DNA from: Treponema sp. | GTDB taxonomy: Bacteria; Spirochaetota; Spirochaetia; Treponematales; Breznakiellaceae | Length of the DNA stretch: 7,508 nt | Direction: 5' to 3' | Assembly (NCBI GenBank): GCA_009780285.1 | Contig: WRAL01000064.1 | Span: 1-7,508, forward strand | Part shown: positions 1-5,386 of the stretch, one piece after another | Layout of the letters: each line of letters opens with the position of its first letter | How positions within the stretch are numbered: the first letter of the stretch is position 1 | Program-made: the position numbers and the translations under genes | Notes under the pieces: generated by a model | The model's input: the letters and a program-made list of their open reading frames with translations, nothing else | Databases searched by the model: none | Told to the model about the DNA's origin: nothing

Positions 1-693
1 GCCGGGCGGGCCAAAAACCATCAGGTTGTGCCCGCCGGCCGCGGCGATTTCCAGCGCGCGCTTGTACATTGCTTGCCCGCGAACGTCGGAAAAATCCTCG
101 CCGGCACCGACGTAAACGCTGTCTGTATGCGGCCTTTCTTCGATTGTCCTCGCCGAAGATCGCAGAACGCCGTTTTTTTCGCGCGCCAAAAGCGCCTCGA
201 CGGCCTCGTTTAGCGTGGACACGGCGGCGAAGCGCATTTCACGGCCGGAACGCGCAGGCAGTATTTCCGCCTCGGCGATGTTTCCCTCCGGAACGATAAA
301 TTCGCTGATGCCTTCCTCTATGCCGGCGGCAATTGCGGCAAGCACCCCGCGAACCGGGCGAATGCGGCCAGAAAGCTCAAGCTCGCCCATTACAAGCAGC
401 TCCGGCGGAACCGGCGCCAGGGATCCCGCTCCCATAACGGCAAGCGCGATGGGCAGATCCAGCGCCGAGCCTTCCTTGCGCATTCCGGCCGGCGCAAGAT
501 TGATAAGGATTCTGTCAGCCGGAAACTTAAAGCCGGAATTCCTGAACGCCGCCTGAACGCGCATCGACGCTTCTCGCACCGCGCCTTCGGCCAGGCCGGT
601 AATGTCGACGCCGGGAATGCCCCTGCGAATGTCCGCCTCAACCCGAATTATCACCCCGCCAGCGCCGTAAGGCGCGTAAGCCATCACGCTCAT
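1..693 (-). CDS. comM: YifB/ComM-family Mg-chelatase-like AAA+ ATPase, N-terminal part (cut by window edge)
   Basis: The minus-strand frame is open from ATG at 693 to base 1 (231 codons, no stop) and leaves the window inside the Walker A motif, ending GPPG at residues 228-231. The N-terminal half is the ChlI-like domain of the YifB/ComM family: RRGIPGVDITGLAEGAVRE near residues 25-43, then ILINLAPAG and RKEGSALDLPIAL. The linker leads into DFSDVRGQ and KRALEIAAAGGHNLMVFGPPG, the usual entry to the AAA+ domain. In this family ComM is a hexameric helicase that promotes branch migration during natural transformation; whether this organism is transformable cannot be told here. The motif normally reading GLPD is GLAE, a mild deviation. 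The start is supported by a GGAGG seven bases upstream (701-705). The gene is divergent from the THUMP methyltransferase gene. Family assignment is confident; the exact role is inferred. Confidence 0.93.
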   Translation of the reverse strand, partial: MSVMAYAPYGAGGVIIRVEADIRRGIPGVDITGLAEGAVREASMRVQAAFRNSGFKFPADRILINLAPAGMRKEGSALDLPIALAVMGAGSLAPVPPELLVMGELELSGRIRPVRGVLAAIAAGIEEGISEFIVPEGNIAEAEILPARSGREMRFAAVSTLNEAVEALLAREKNGVLRSSARTIEERPHTDSVYVGAGEDFSDVRGQAMYKRALEIAAAGGHNLMVFGPPG

Positions 694-700
694 GTTTGAT

Positions 701-720
701 CCTCCATATATAGTACATGG
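701..720 (-). promoter_or_regulatory. comM Shine-Dalgarno with overlapping dyad
   Basis: On the minus strand GGAGG (701-705) sits seven bases before the comM ATG and fixes the start. Bases 704-710 (CCATATA) and 714-720 (TACATGG) form a 7-3-7 imperfect dyad, six of seven positions matching, that overlaps the end of the Shine-Dalgarno. The TA-rich centre could hold a -10 element, but I see no convincing -35 at the right distance. A role as operator is a guess. Confidence 0.5.
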
Positions 721-721
721 C

Positions 722-738
722 GCAAAAGCGCGTTTTGC
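722..738. repeat. Perfect 6-bp inverted repeat in the comM/THUMP divergent spacer
   Basis: GCAAAA (722-727) and TTTTGC (733-738) are perfectly complementary around a five-base GCGCG centre. A second palindrome, TCCGCGCGGA (744-753), follows and is itself trailed by a run of T. Both lie between two divergent genes, so they may be protein-binding sites or small hairpins; nothing in the sequence shows which. The spacer (694-806) holds no gene. Confidence 0.4.
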
Positions 739-770
739 TTTAGTCCGCGCGGAATTTTTTTTGCTATGCG

Positions 771-800
771 CTGATTTTCCGCCCGCTGGCGCGCTATACT
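771..800 (+). promoter_or_regulatory. Promoter of the THUMP methyltransferase gene, probably leaderless
   Basis: TATACT (795-800, five of six to the TATAAT consensus) ends six bases before the ATG at 807. A weak -35 candidate, CTGATT (771-776), lies 18 bases upstream. A -10 this close puts the expected transcription start at or next to the A of the ATG, and there is no Shine-Dalgarno between them. Confidence 0.55.
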
Positions 801-806
801 GGCACC

Positions 807-1793
807 ATGCAGCTTTGGTACGCGAGCGTAAACTTCGGGCTTGAGGCGGCCGCCGGCGAGACGCTAAAGGCGCTTGGAGCCGGCGGCATGGTTTTGCTGG
901 AAGGAGCTCTTTTGTTTCGTGCCCGTGCAGCGCCGGAGACGAAATGCGTCAACAATGTTTTCGCCGTTTTGGCCTCGTTTTCCTCGCCGAGCGTTGTTGA
1001 CGCGGCGCGACGCCTGACCGGGGAACGGCTGCGCTTTCCAGCGATCAAGGGAAGGACGTTTCGGATTATCGTGATGGACTGCGGCAAGCTCCGCGCGATT
1101 CCCGGCGATATAATGGGAAAGATCGAAACAATGGTTGCGCGGGAAACAGGGCTTGCGCCTAACCGGGCAAAGCCGGATGTTGAGATTTGGCTTAATCGCA
1201 GAAACGATGGAGCCGTTTATTTTATGCTTCGCCTTCGCAAGCATCAGGCTTTTGACAAGGCGCTTAGGCAAGGCGAGCTTAGGCCGGACATTGTCGCGGC
1301 GATGATCGGCATGACGAAAATTTCGGCCGGAGCCGTCGTCGCCGATCCTTTCGGCGGTTCGGGCGCGATCGCAGCGACGCTTGTCGAAGGCGGCCTTTGC
1401 AAAAAAATTTATACTGGCGACATAAACGCTGGTTGCGTGGCTTTTCAAAAGCAACTATTGAACAAGGCGAAAAATTGCGTCGCGCAAAAATGGGACGCGT
1501 TAAAACTGCCGCTTGCAACAGGCGCCATCGACGCGATTATTACCGATCCGCCTTGGGGCGAGTTCAAGGCGCTGGACACCACGGCCTTTTACGATGGCTT
1601 TATCCGCGAAGCCAAGCGCGTACTGCGTTCAGGCGGCGCTTTGGTTTTTTTGTCATCGGCCGGGGAAGAGGCTGGAAAGGCGCTGGACAATTACGGCTTT
1701 TCCCATTCGCGCATTCCGCTCAAGATTAATGGAAAAAATGCCTTTTTGTTTTGCGCGAAGTTGAAGGCCGCGAAACCAAGCGCGGAGTTTTGA
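807..1793 (+). CDS. THUMP-domain class I SAM-dependent RNA methyltransferase
   Basis: The 328-residue protein has the two-part layout of the THUMP/UPF0020 tRNA-rRNA methyltransferases. Residues 1-155 look like a THUMP-type RNA-binding region: the start (LWYASVNFGLEAAAGETLKALG) is a typical THUMP leader, and KPDVEIWL (122-129) is its hallmark strand. RPDIVAAMIGM (159-169) leads into the Rossmann domain: DPFGGSGAI (180-188) is the SAM-binding motif I, D205 the acidic motif II residue, and DPPWG (247-251) the catalytic motif IV of N-methyltransferases acting on base amino groups. Relatives make N2-methylguanosine in tRNA or 23S rRNA; which base is modified here cannot be told. The domain begins right at the annotated ATG, which supports this start despite the lack of a Shine-Dalgarno. 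The enzyme should be cytoplasmic. The gene is a single unit with a 53-base gap to the acetyltransferase gene. Confidence 0.85.
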   Translation: MQLWYASVNFGLEAAAGETLKALGAGGMVLLEGALLFRARAAPETKCVNNVFAVLASFSSPSVVDAARRLTGERLRFPAIKGRTFRIIVMDCGKLRAIPGDIMGKIETMVARETGLAPNRAKPDVEIWLNRRNDGAVYFMLRLRKHQAFDKALRQGELRPDIVAAMIGMTKISAGAVVADPFGGSGAIAATLVEGGLCKKIYTGDINAGCVAFQKQLLNKAKNCVAQKWDALKLPLATGAIDAIITDPPWGEFKALDTTAFYDGFIREAKRVLRSGGALVFLSSAGEEAGKALDNYGFSHSRIPLKINGKNAFLFCAKLKAAKPSAEF

Positions 1794-1812
1794 TACGGGT
1801 TTTTGCCCGTAT
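1793..1812 (+). terminator. Small hairpin just after the THUMP gene
   Basis: ATACGGG (1793-1799) and CCCGTAT (1806-1812) are perfectly complementary around a six-base T-rich loop. The left arm includes the last base of the stop codon. No U-tract follows, so it is a weak terminator candidate; its right arm meets the -35 box of the next gene, so an operator role is equally possible. Confidence 0.35.
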
Positions 1813-1840
1813 TGCCAACCGCTCGTTTCGGCGCTAAAAT
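1812..1840 (+). promoter_or_regulatory. Sigma-70-type promoter of the GNAT gene, leaderless
   Basis: TTGCCA (1812-1817, five of six to TTGACA), a 17-base spacer and TAAAAT (1835-1840, five of six to TATAAT) make the best protein-gene promoter in the window. The -10 ends six bases before the ATG at 1847, so transcription should begin at or beside the start codon. No Shine-Dalgarno is present. The gene therefore appears to be transcribed on its own rather than with the THUMP gene. Confidence 0.7.
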
Positions 1841-1846
1841 GATCGC

Positions 1847-2512
1847 ATGGAACTGGCAAAGATCGGAGGCACGGAGATTTTTCTCGATGCCGCCGAAAAA
1901 TATGCGCAGATCAACGACATTGACGCGCGGGACTTCGAGGCGGTCTGGGAAGGGCTCCGCGCTCAGCGCGCCGGCTACGAGGCGGTGTTCTGCTTCAGGG
2001 ATTCGCCTGAACCCTTGGAAGCGCTGACGGATATCGGGGCCGCCGTTTTGGAGGACTGCGTAAAGATGCGACTGCTTCCCAAGGATTTCAGGAATCGCGA
2101 TGGTGGCCGCGCCGAGCTATTGTCAAAAACGGATTTTGCGAATTTCTCCGCTGTCTACGACGCGCAGGCGCAGGCTGAGGAAATGTTTTGGACAGGCGCG
2201 CGCATTCTGGAAAGGTGGGACATTTGGCGAATTTTCGTCTTGCGCGAAGGCAAGAAAATCATCGGCTTCTTGACTTTGATGATAGATATGAGAGACGCTT
2301 CTATCGGGGAAATTTTTTGCATATTTGCTGATAATCGTGTCGATATGGAATCGCTTTTTTCCGCTTCGGCGACATGCGCCTTCGATAGCGGAAAGCGCGA
2401 AGTCATTTTCATGGCGGAATTGGACGACGCGCATAGGATGGAAGCCGCCAGTGCAGTGGGCTTCGAGGCCGTCGGGCATTACCGCGCTTACAGGGCTCTC
2501 GTGCCGGGGTAA
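1847..2512 (+). CDS. GNAT-family N-acetyltransferase-like protein
   Basis: This 221-residue protein resembles acetyl-CoA-dependent GNAT acetyltransferases in its second half. Residues 90-120 (SKTDFANFSAVYDA, then MFWTGARILE) and WDIWRIFVLREGKKIIGFLTL (124-144) match the family pattern of a helix pair followed by the paired strands that carry a GKIIGF turn. IGEIFCIFAD (153-162) would be strand beta-4, and AVGFEAVGHYRAYRAL (203-218) is the usual GFe..ghY..yr C-terminal strand pair. The acetyl-CoA P-loop (Q/RxxGxG/A) is not visible in the place expected, after residue 160. Residues 1-85 could be a degenerate GNAT half, as in tandem-domain members; that is inference. The substrate cannot be predicted. 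Loss of the P-loop leaves open that the fold is kept but not the usual catalysis. The gene is read from its own promoter without a Shine-Dalgarno, and a methyltransferase relic follows directly. Confidence 0.68.
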   Translation: MELAKIGGTEIFLDAAEKYAQINDIDARDFEAVWEGLRAQRAGYEAVFCFRDSPEPLEALTDIGAAVLEDCVKMRLLPKDFRNRDGGRAELLSKTDFANFSAVYDAQAQAEEMFWTGARILERWDIWRIFVLREGKKIIGFLTLMIDMRDASIGEIFCIFADNRVDMESLFSASATCAFDSGKREVIFMAELDDAHRMEAASAVGFEAVGHYRAYRALVPG

Positions 2513-2525
2513 ACCGCCCTTTCCA

Positions 2526-2774
2526 TTGCATTTCGCCAAAAGCGGCAAGTCAATCCCGCATGTGCGCAAAAATTGGATGGGGCCGCATCCGCTGTGGCTC
2601 ATGGAAGATCTCTGTGCGCATTGATGCATGTTACGAAATAGAGGATCCCAAGGCTATCTGGCAGCCTTGAGCAAAATGGGCGCGGGAAAACTTTAACTTT
2701 ACCGACGACGAATTGCTCTTCGCCGACGTTGAAAACGATCTTGCCATAATCGCGCTGACCGCGAAAAAAAATAG
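2526..2774 (+). pseudogene. Remnant of a small SAM-dependent methyltransferase (centre deleted, frame broken)
   Basis: No intact gene lies between 2513 and 2833, but two conserved protein pieces do. In one frame 2526-2621 reads through KSIPHVRKNWMGPHPLWLMEDL and stops at TGA 2622-2624; the MGPxPLxLxEEL pattern is the N-terminal signature of a family of small class I methyltransferases. In the next frame 2614-2771 reads VRIDACYEIEDPKAIWQP, a stop (TGA 2668-2670), then AKWARENFNFTDDELLF and DLAIIALTAKK, which resembles the C-terminus of the same family (VxIDxCxE, AWxxWL, LVAxIARKK). The whole SAM-binding core is absent, with the join near 2607-2617. TGA 2668 would be Trp with one base change. 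The A8 run at 2764-2771 plus one A would give AKKK and the stop TAG (2772-2774). I read this as an internal deletion followed by decay. The original start is unclear; TTG 2526 is a guess. The family comparison is from memory. Confidence 0.6.
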
Positions 2775-2818
2775 GGGAGGACGCGCGCGGTTGCGCGAAA
2801 ACCGCGCGCGTCCTCCCC
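2764..2818 (-). terminator. Intrinsic terminator of the chemoreceptor gene
   Basis: Bases 2774-2792 and 2800-2818 form a perfect 19-bp GC-rich stem with a seven-base loop. Read on the minus strand it starts 16 bases after the mcp stop codon and is followed by TATTTTTTTT (complement of 2764-2773), a textbook rho-independent terminator. On the plus strand it is followed by a spaced, weaker T-run (2831-2835), so it may also stop readthrough from the GNAT side. Confidence 0.92.
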
Positions 2819-2833
2819 CCTGAAAAATGCTTT

Positions 2834-4918
2834 TTAAACCTTGAACTGGGAAACAGCGCGCACCAAGCTTGAAATGCTTTCCCTGTTCCTGTTGCTAAGG
2901 TTGTTCACATTATCGACGGCCTTGTTCACCTGCTCCGTTCCCGCGGCCATCTCGTTAATGCCGTGCGTGATTTCCTGCGTAACCCGCTCAAGGTTCTTGC
3001 TTTCGTGAATCACTTCCCGGCTTCCTTCGAGCATTTCAATCGAGCCGCCCTTTACCTGCTGCGTGATCTCGTTTACCTGGGCCGAGGCCTTCAATATCTG
3101 CCGGCTTCCGTGGTTTTGCTCTTCCATCGCGGCGCTAATCGTGTTGGACTGTTCCGCCACAGTGCGCACTCCGCGATCTATGGCCTCGAATCTTTCAAGA
3201 ACGCTGCCGGTTGACAAGGTGATCTTGTCAATGGCATCCTTGATTTTTTTCAGAACATCGCCAATAGTCTTAGACTGCGATGTGGAGGATTCCGCGAGCT
3301 TGCGTATCTCGTCGGCGACCACGGCGAATCCACGGCCCGCGTCCCCGGCATGAGCGGCCTCAATCGCCGCGTTCATCGAAAGAAGGTTTGTTTGGCTGGC
3401 GATGTTTTCCATCACCGAATTGATTTCCAAAAGCCCTTCGGAATCGCGCGCGATCTCCTGAATTTCCTGCGCTACGTCCTGCAAGCCGGATCTTCCCAGC
3501 TCGGACGATTCCTGCAAAGTCTTTATGTTGGTGGAATTTTTCGCAAGAGTCGCCGTTACCGATTGAATGTTGGCCATCATCTCTTCAATCGCTGACGACG
3601 ACAGGGAAACCGCGTTCGCTTGCATCTCAACATGGCCGCTGAGCTTATCGATATTTCCGCTAACCTGTTCCATCGTGGCGTTCGTCTGCGTAACGCTGGC
3701 GCTTTGGGTCATAACCCTGCCTTTCACGCTTTGGATGTTGGCGGTGATCTCGTTCATCGCGGATGCTGTTTCCGTCATATTGCTTGCAAGATCGTTGCCA
3801 ATATCGTTAAGCTCTCCGGACTGGCTTTTAATGTTCACAACAAGATCCCGTATCTTTTCCAAAGTGTGATTGAAGTAAAGCGCAAGATCCCCGATCTCGT
3901 CCTTGGAATGAATGTTGATGCTGCGCGTAAGGTCTCCTTCCCCTTCGGAAATATCCTTCAGCATTTCAACCATGCGTCGTACAGGCTTGGCGATAGATCT
4001 TCCAACGAAAAACGCCACCACAAGCCCTGCTAGAAGACAGCCAATGCCCACGGCTATAATAATTATGCGTTTTTCCACAATTTCAGCGTCGGCGTCGGCG
4101 GCTTCAATAGTGCTTATCAAAATCCATGGAAAGCTGGGAATTTCCGTAAAGTGCCCAAGCATTTCATGCCCGTTAAATCTGTAGGAAACCATCCCCTTTC
4201 TCTGATCCAGGGCCGTCGACACAAAACCCGCCAAAGAGGAAAGCTCATCATCGGCGCGCGCTTCGGCGATAGCGTTAAACTGGCCTCTTACAAGCTGCGC
4301 GTCCCTGTGCGCAATCACCGTTCCTGAATTATCGATCAGATAGCTGTGTCCGCTGGGAAAACTGCTTCTAAGGCTTACTACCATGTTGGAAAGCGCAAGG
4401 CCGCCGTCTTTCCTCGCGACAAGGGCGCCAAGAACCGGAGCGCGCGGCTCGTCGCTCGCGAAAATCGGCGCGACAAAGAGAGCCACTATCGCCCCGCTGA
4501 TCCTGCTGAACACAAGCTCTACATTTTGCTCGCCGGCCATGGCGCGCAGGAAATACGTCCTGTCCGCGACATCCACTTCCGAGCCTTCAACCGCGTAGCG
4601 AAGAATCCCTTCAGCGCAAATAAGACCAAGGTCCATGGCGCCGAAGCGCGCAACGTCCGGCTCCAAAGTCTGGCGAATATCGCCCCAGTCCATGGAACGG
4701 ATAACGGGCCGGCTTGCAAGCTGCGAAAGCATTCCAAGCTGGCCATTTATCGTTTCGCTTATAAGGTCCGCGTTCGTTTCGTTGCTGTCGCTTATGCCGC
4801 TTCGAATCGTATTGTTAAGCACGCTGGAACTTATTTGCAGCGAAATAAGCCCGATGCTTGCCGAGGTCGCGAAAACCACGGCCCCTATGATCAGCGAAAT
4901 GCGAATACCAAGTTTCAT
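2834..4918 (-). CDS. Methyl-accepting chemotaxis protein (transmembrane chemoreceptor with dCache-like sensor)
   Basis: The 694-residue protein has the full layout of a membrane chemoreceptor. TM1 covers about residues 7-28. A periplasmic sensor of about 250 residues follows, dCache-like, with DVADRTYFLRAMAGE (115-129) and the membrane-distal to proximal strand pattern ending FPWILISTIE (263-271). TM2 is about 284-305 and HAMP about 306-360 (KPVRRM, GEGDLT, DEIGDL). The long coiled-coil signalling domain has its hairpin tip at SQTNLLSMNAAIEAAHAG through GRGFAVVADEIRKLAE (507-541), the CheA/CheW contact. It ends VSQFKV, so there is no C-terminal CheR-tethering pentapeptide. The ligand cannot be assigned: I do not see the strict amino-acid-binding Cache motif. 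Receptors of this kind set CheA activity and so flagellar switching. GGAGG seven bases before the ATG supports the start. Monocistronic, closed by a strong terminator. Confidence 0.96.
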   Translation of the reverse strand: MKLGIRISLIIGAVVFATSASIGLISLQISSSVLNNTIRSGISDSNETNADLISETINGQLGMLSQLASRPVIRSMDWGDIRQTLEPDVARFGAMDLGLICAEGILRYAVEGSEVDVADRTYFLRAMAGEQNVELVFSRISGAIVALFVAPIFASDEPRAPVLGALVARKDGGLALSNMVVSLRSSFPSGHSYLIDNSGTVIAHRDAQLVRGQFNAIAEARADDELSSLAGFVSTALDQRKGMVSYRFNGHEMLGHFTEIPSFPWILISTIEAADADAEIVEKRIIIIAVGIGCLLAGLVVAFFVGRSIAKPVRRMVEMLKDISEGEGDLTRSINIHSKDEIGDLALYFNHTLEKIRDLVVNIKSQSGELNDIGNDLASNMTETASAMNEITANIQSVKGRVMTQSASVTQTNATMEQVSGNIDKLSGHVEMQANAVSLSSSAIEEMMANIQSVTATLAKNSTNIKTLQESSELGRSGLQDVAQEIQEIARDSEGLLEINSVMENIASQTNLLSMNAAIEAAHAGDAGRGFAVVADEIRKLAESSTSQSKTIGDVLKKIKDAIDKITLSTGSVLERFEAIDRGVRTVAEQSNTISAAMEEQNHGSRQILKASAQVNEITQQVKGGSIEMLEGSREVIHESKNLERVTQEITHGINEMAAGTEQVNKAVDNVNNLSNRNRESISSLVRAVSQFKV

Positions 4919-4925
4919 ACTTTTT

Positions 4926-4930
4926 CCTCC
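4926..4930 (-). promoter_or_regulatory. Shine-Dalgarno of the chemoreceptor gene
   Basis: GGAGG on the minus strand, seven bases before the ATG at 4918; it decides the start, which is also where TM1 begins. Confidence 0.85.
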
Positions 4931-4939
4931 AACTTTTTT

Positions 4940-4966
4940 GGCCGACCCTTCGCGCTCCGGGCCGAC
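4940..4966. repeat. Direct repeat GGCCGAC x2, 20-bp period, in the mcp leader
   Basis: GGCCGAC occurs at 4940-4946 and 4960-4966, starts exactly 20 bases apart, about two helical turns. It lies in the predicted 5' leader of the chemoreceptor mRNA, just upstream of its Shine-Dalgarno. It may be a pair of regulator sites, or chance in a GC-rich stretch. Confidence 0.35.
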
Positions 4967-5037
4967 GCTAATTTTTCGAATTTTTTAATCGACGAACCAT
5001 CCATCGAGTCGCGCATGCTTCGAATACAACCAATACA

Positions 5038-5067
5038 AATATAATCAAAGCGCCGCTGCCAGTTCAA
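5038..5067 (-). promoter_or_regulatory. Candidate sigma-70-type promoter of the chemoreceptor gene
   Basis: On the minus strand TTGAAC (complement of 5062-5067), an 18-base spacer and TATATT (complement of 5038-5043, five of six) fit a housekeeping promoter and imply a leader of roughly 110 bases. I looked for the flagellar sigma-28 pattern TAAA-N15-GCCGATAA, often used by chemotaxis genes, and did not find it in the leader. Confidence 0.5.
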
Positions 5068-5185
5068 TAAAAATATGCGCGCGGCCAGACAGGAAGGCTC
5101 TTTTCCGGTTGCCAGTTGTTTACGAATGAAAGCCAGAATGGCCGGATCGCGCCTCGTCGGACCTTGGGCGAAAAAAACGGCGCCC

Positions 5186-5220
5186 GGCGCTTGACAAAAA
5201 GCGCCATTTTGGTGTTAGAT
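5186..5220 (+). promoter_or_regulatory. tRNA-Ala promoter with a dyad over the -35
   Basis: TTGACA (5191-5196) is a perfect -35. The best -10 is TTAGAT (5215-5220) after 18 bases, a poor match, giving a start about seven bases before the tRNA. The -35 lies in a perfect dyad: GGCGCTT (5186-5192) and AAGCGCC (5199-5205) around six bases, so a regulator or a hairpin could cover it. Confidence 0.6.
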
Positions 5221-5233
5221 AAGAGCGAGAAGC

Positions 5234-5306
5234 GGGGATATAGCTCAGTTGGTAGAGCGATGCGTTCGCAATGCATAGGTCAGGGGTTCGAATCCCCTTA
5301 TCTCCA
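5234..5306 (+). tRNA. tRNA-Ala, anticodon CGC
   Basis: The sequence folds into a complete 73-base cloverleaf. The acceptor GGGGATA (5234-5240) pairs with TATCTCC (5299-5305) and contains the G3:U70 wobble, the main alanine identity element; the discriminator is A73. The D-arm is GCTC/GAGC around AGTTGGTA. The anticodon stem ATGCG/TGCAT holds loop TTCGCAA, giving anticodon CGC (5267-5269), which reads GCG. The T-arm is AGGGG/CCCCT with loop TTCGAAT. The CCA tail is not encoded and must be added by the nucleotidyltransferase. A CGC tRNA for GCG fits the heavy use of GCG in neighbouring genes such as adk. It has its own promoter and precedes adk by 80 bases. Confidence 0.97.
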
Positions 5307-5318
5307 AACCGCGCCGCT

Positions 5319-5344
5319 TAGGAAAGTTTTGAACTTCCTATTTT
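5319..5344 (+). terminator. Weak terminator-like hairpin after tRNA-Ala
   Basis: AGGAAAGTT (5320-5328) pairs with AACTTCCT (5332-5339) with one bulged A and a three-base loop; a T-A pair extends it, and ATTTT follows (5340-5344). The stem is AU-rich and the tail short, so termination would be partial. With no clear adk promoter seen, readthrough from the tRNA into adk is plausible. Confidence 0.4.
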
Positions 5345-5373
5345 CGCTAGCGATTCCCTAGGGCGCGGGCTTT

Positions 5374-5381
5374 AAAGGGGG
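5374..5381 (+). promoter_or_regulatory. Shine-Dalgarno of adk
   Basis: AAAGGGGG ends five bases before the ATG at 5387 and supports that start, which is also where the P-loop strand (MRLIFLGPPG) begins. Confidence 0.7.
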
Positions 5382-5386
5382 TTGCG

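Larger units (their letters stand above)
4919..5233. other. Divergent intergenic region between mcp and tRNA-Ala
   Basis: This stretch of about 315 bases has no credible protein gene. It holds the mcp leader and Shine-Dalgarno, the GGCCGAC direct repeat, a tandem 9-mer (AATACAACC then AATACAAAT, 5023-5040), the candidate mcp promoter and the tRNA promoter. Bases 5068-5170 hold nothing I can name. Confidence 0.6.

Noticed and set aside
744..760. TCCGCGCGGA plus T-run as a plus-strand intrinsic terminator
   Set aside because: The palindrome has no room for a loop, and no plus-strand gene lies upstream for it to end.
864..1454. Open minus-strand frame of 196 codons inside the THUMP gene
   Set aside because: Antisense to a gene with clear SAM and DPPWG motifs; basic low-information sequence typical of a shadow frame.
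2325..2624. Plus-strand frame of 99 codons as an intact small gene
   Set aside because: Its first two thirds are out of frame within the GNAT gene; only the part after about 2526 shows family resemblance, and it is treated as part of the methyltransferase remnant.
2123..2629. Open minus-strand frame of 168 codons across the GNAT gene and the relic
   Set aside because: Opposite a GNAT-like gene with a promoter; no domain seen.
4084..4102. GGCGTC-type tandem repeat inside mcp
   Set aside because: Only about two short units encoding an Ala-Asp run in the coding sequence; ordinary low complexity.
4346..5044. Open plus-strand frame of 232 codons antisense to the chemoreceptor
   Set aside because: It lies opposite a clear MCP gene, has no recognisable domain or Shine-Dalgarno, and its composition follows from the opposite strand's codons.
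4931..5060. Flagellar sigma-28 promoter upstream of the chemoreceptor
   Set aside because: TAAA-rich and GTCGGCC segments are present, but not at the TAAA-N15-GCCGATAA spacing.
5116..5361. Small protein frame crossing the tRNA
   Set aside because: It runs straight through a complete tRNA-Ala and has no Shine-Dalgarno.
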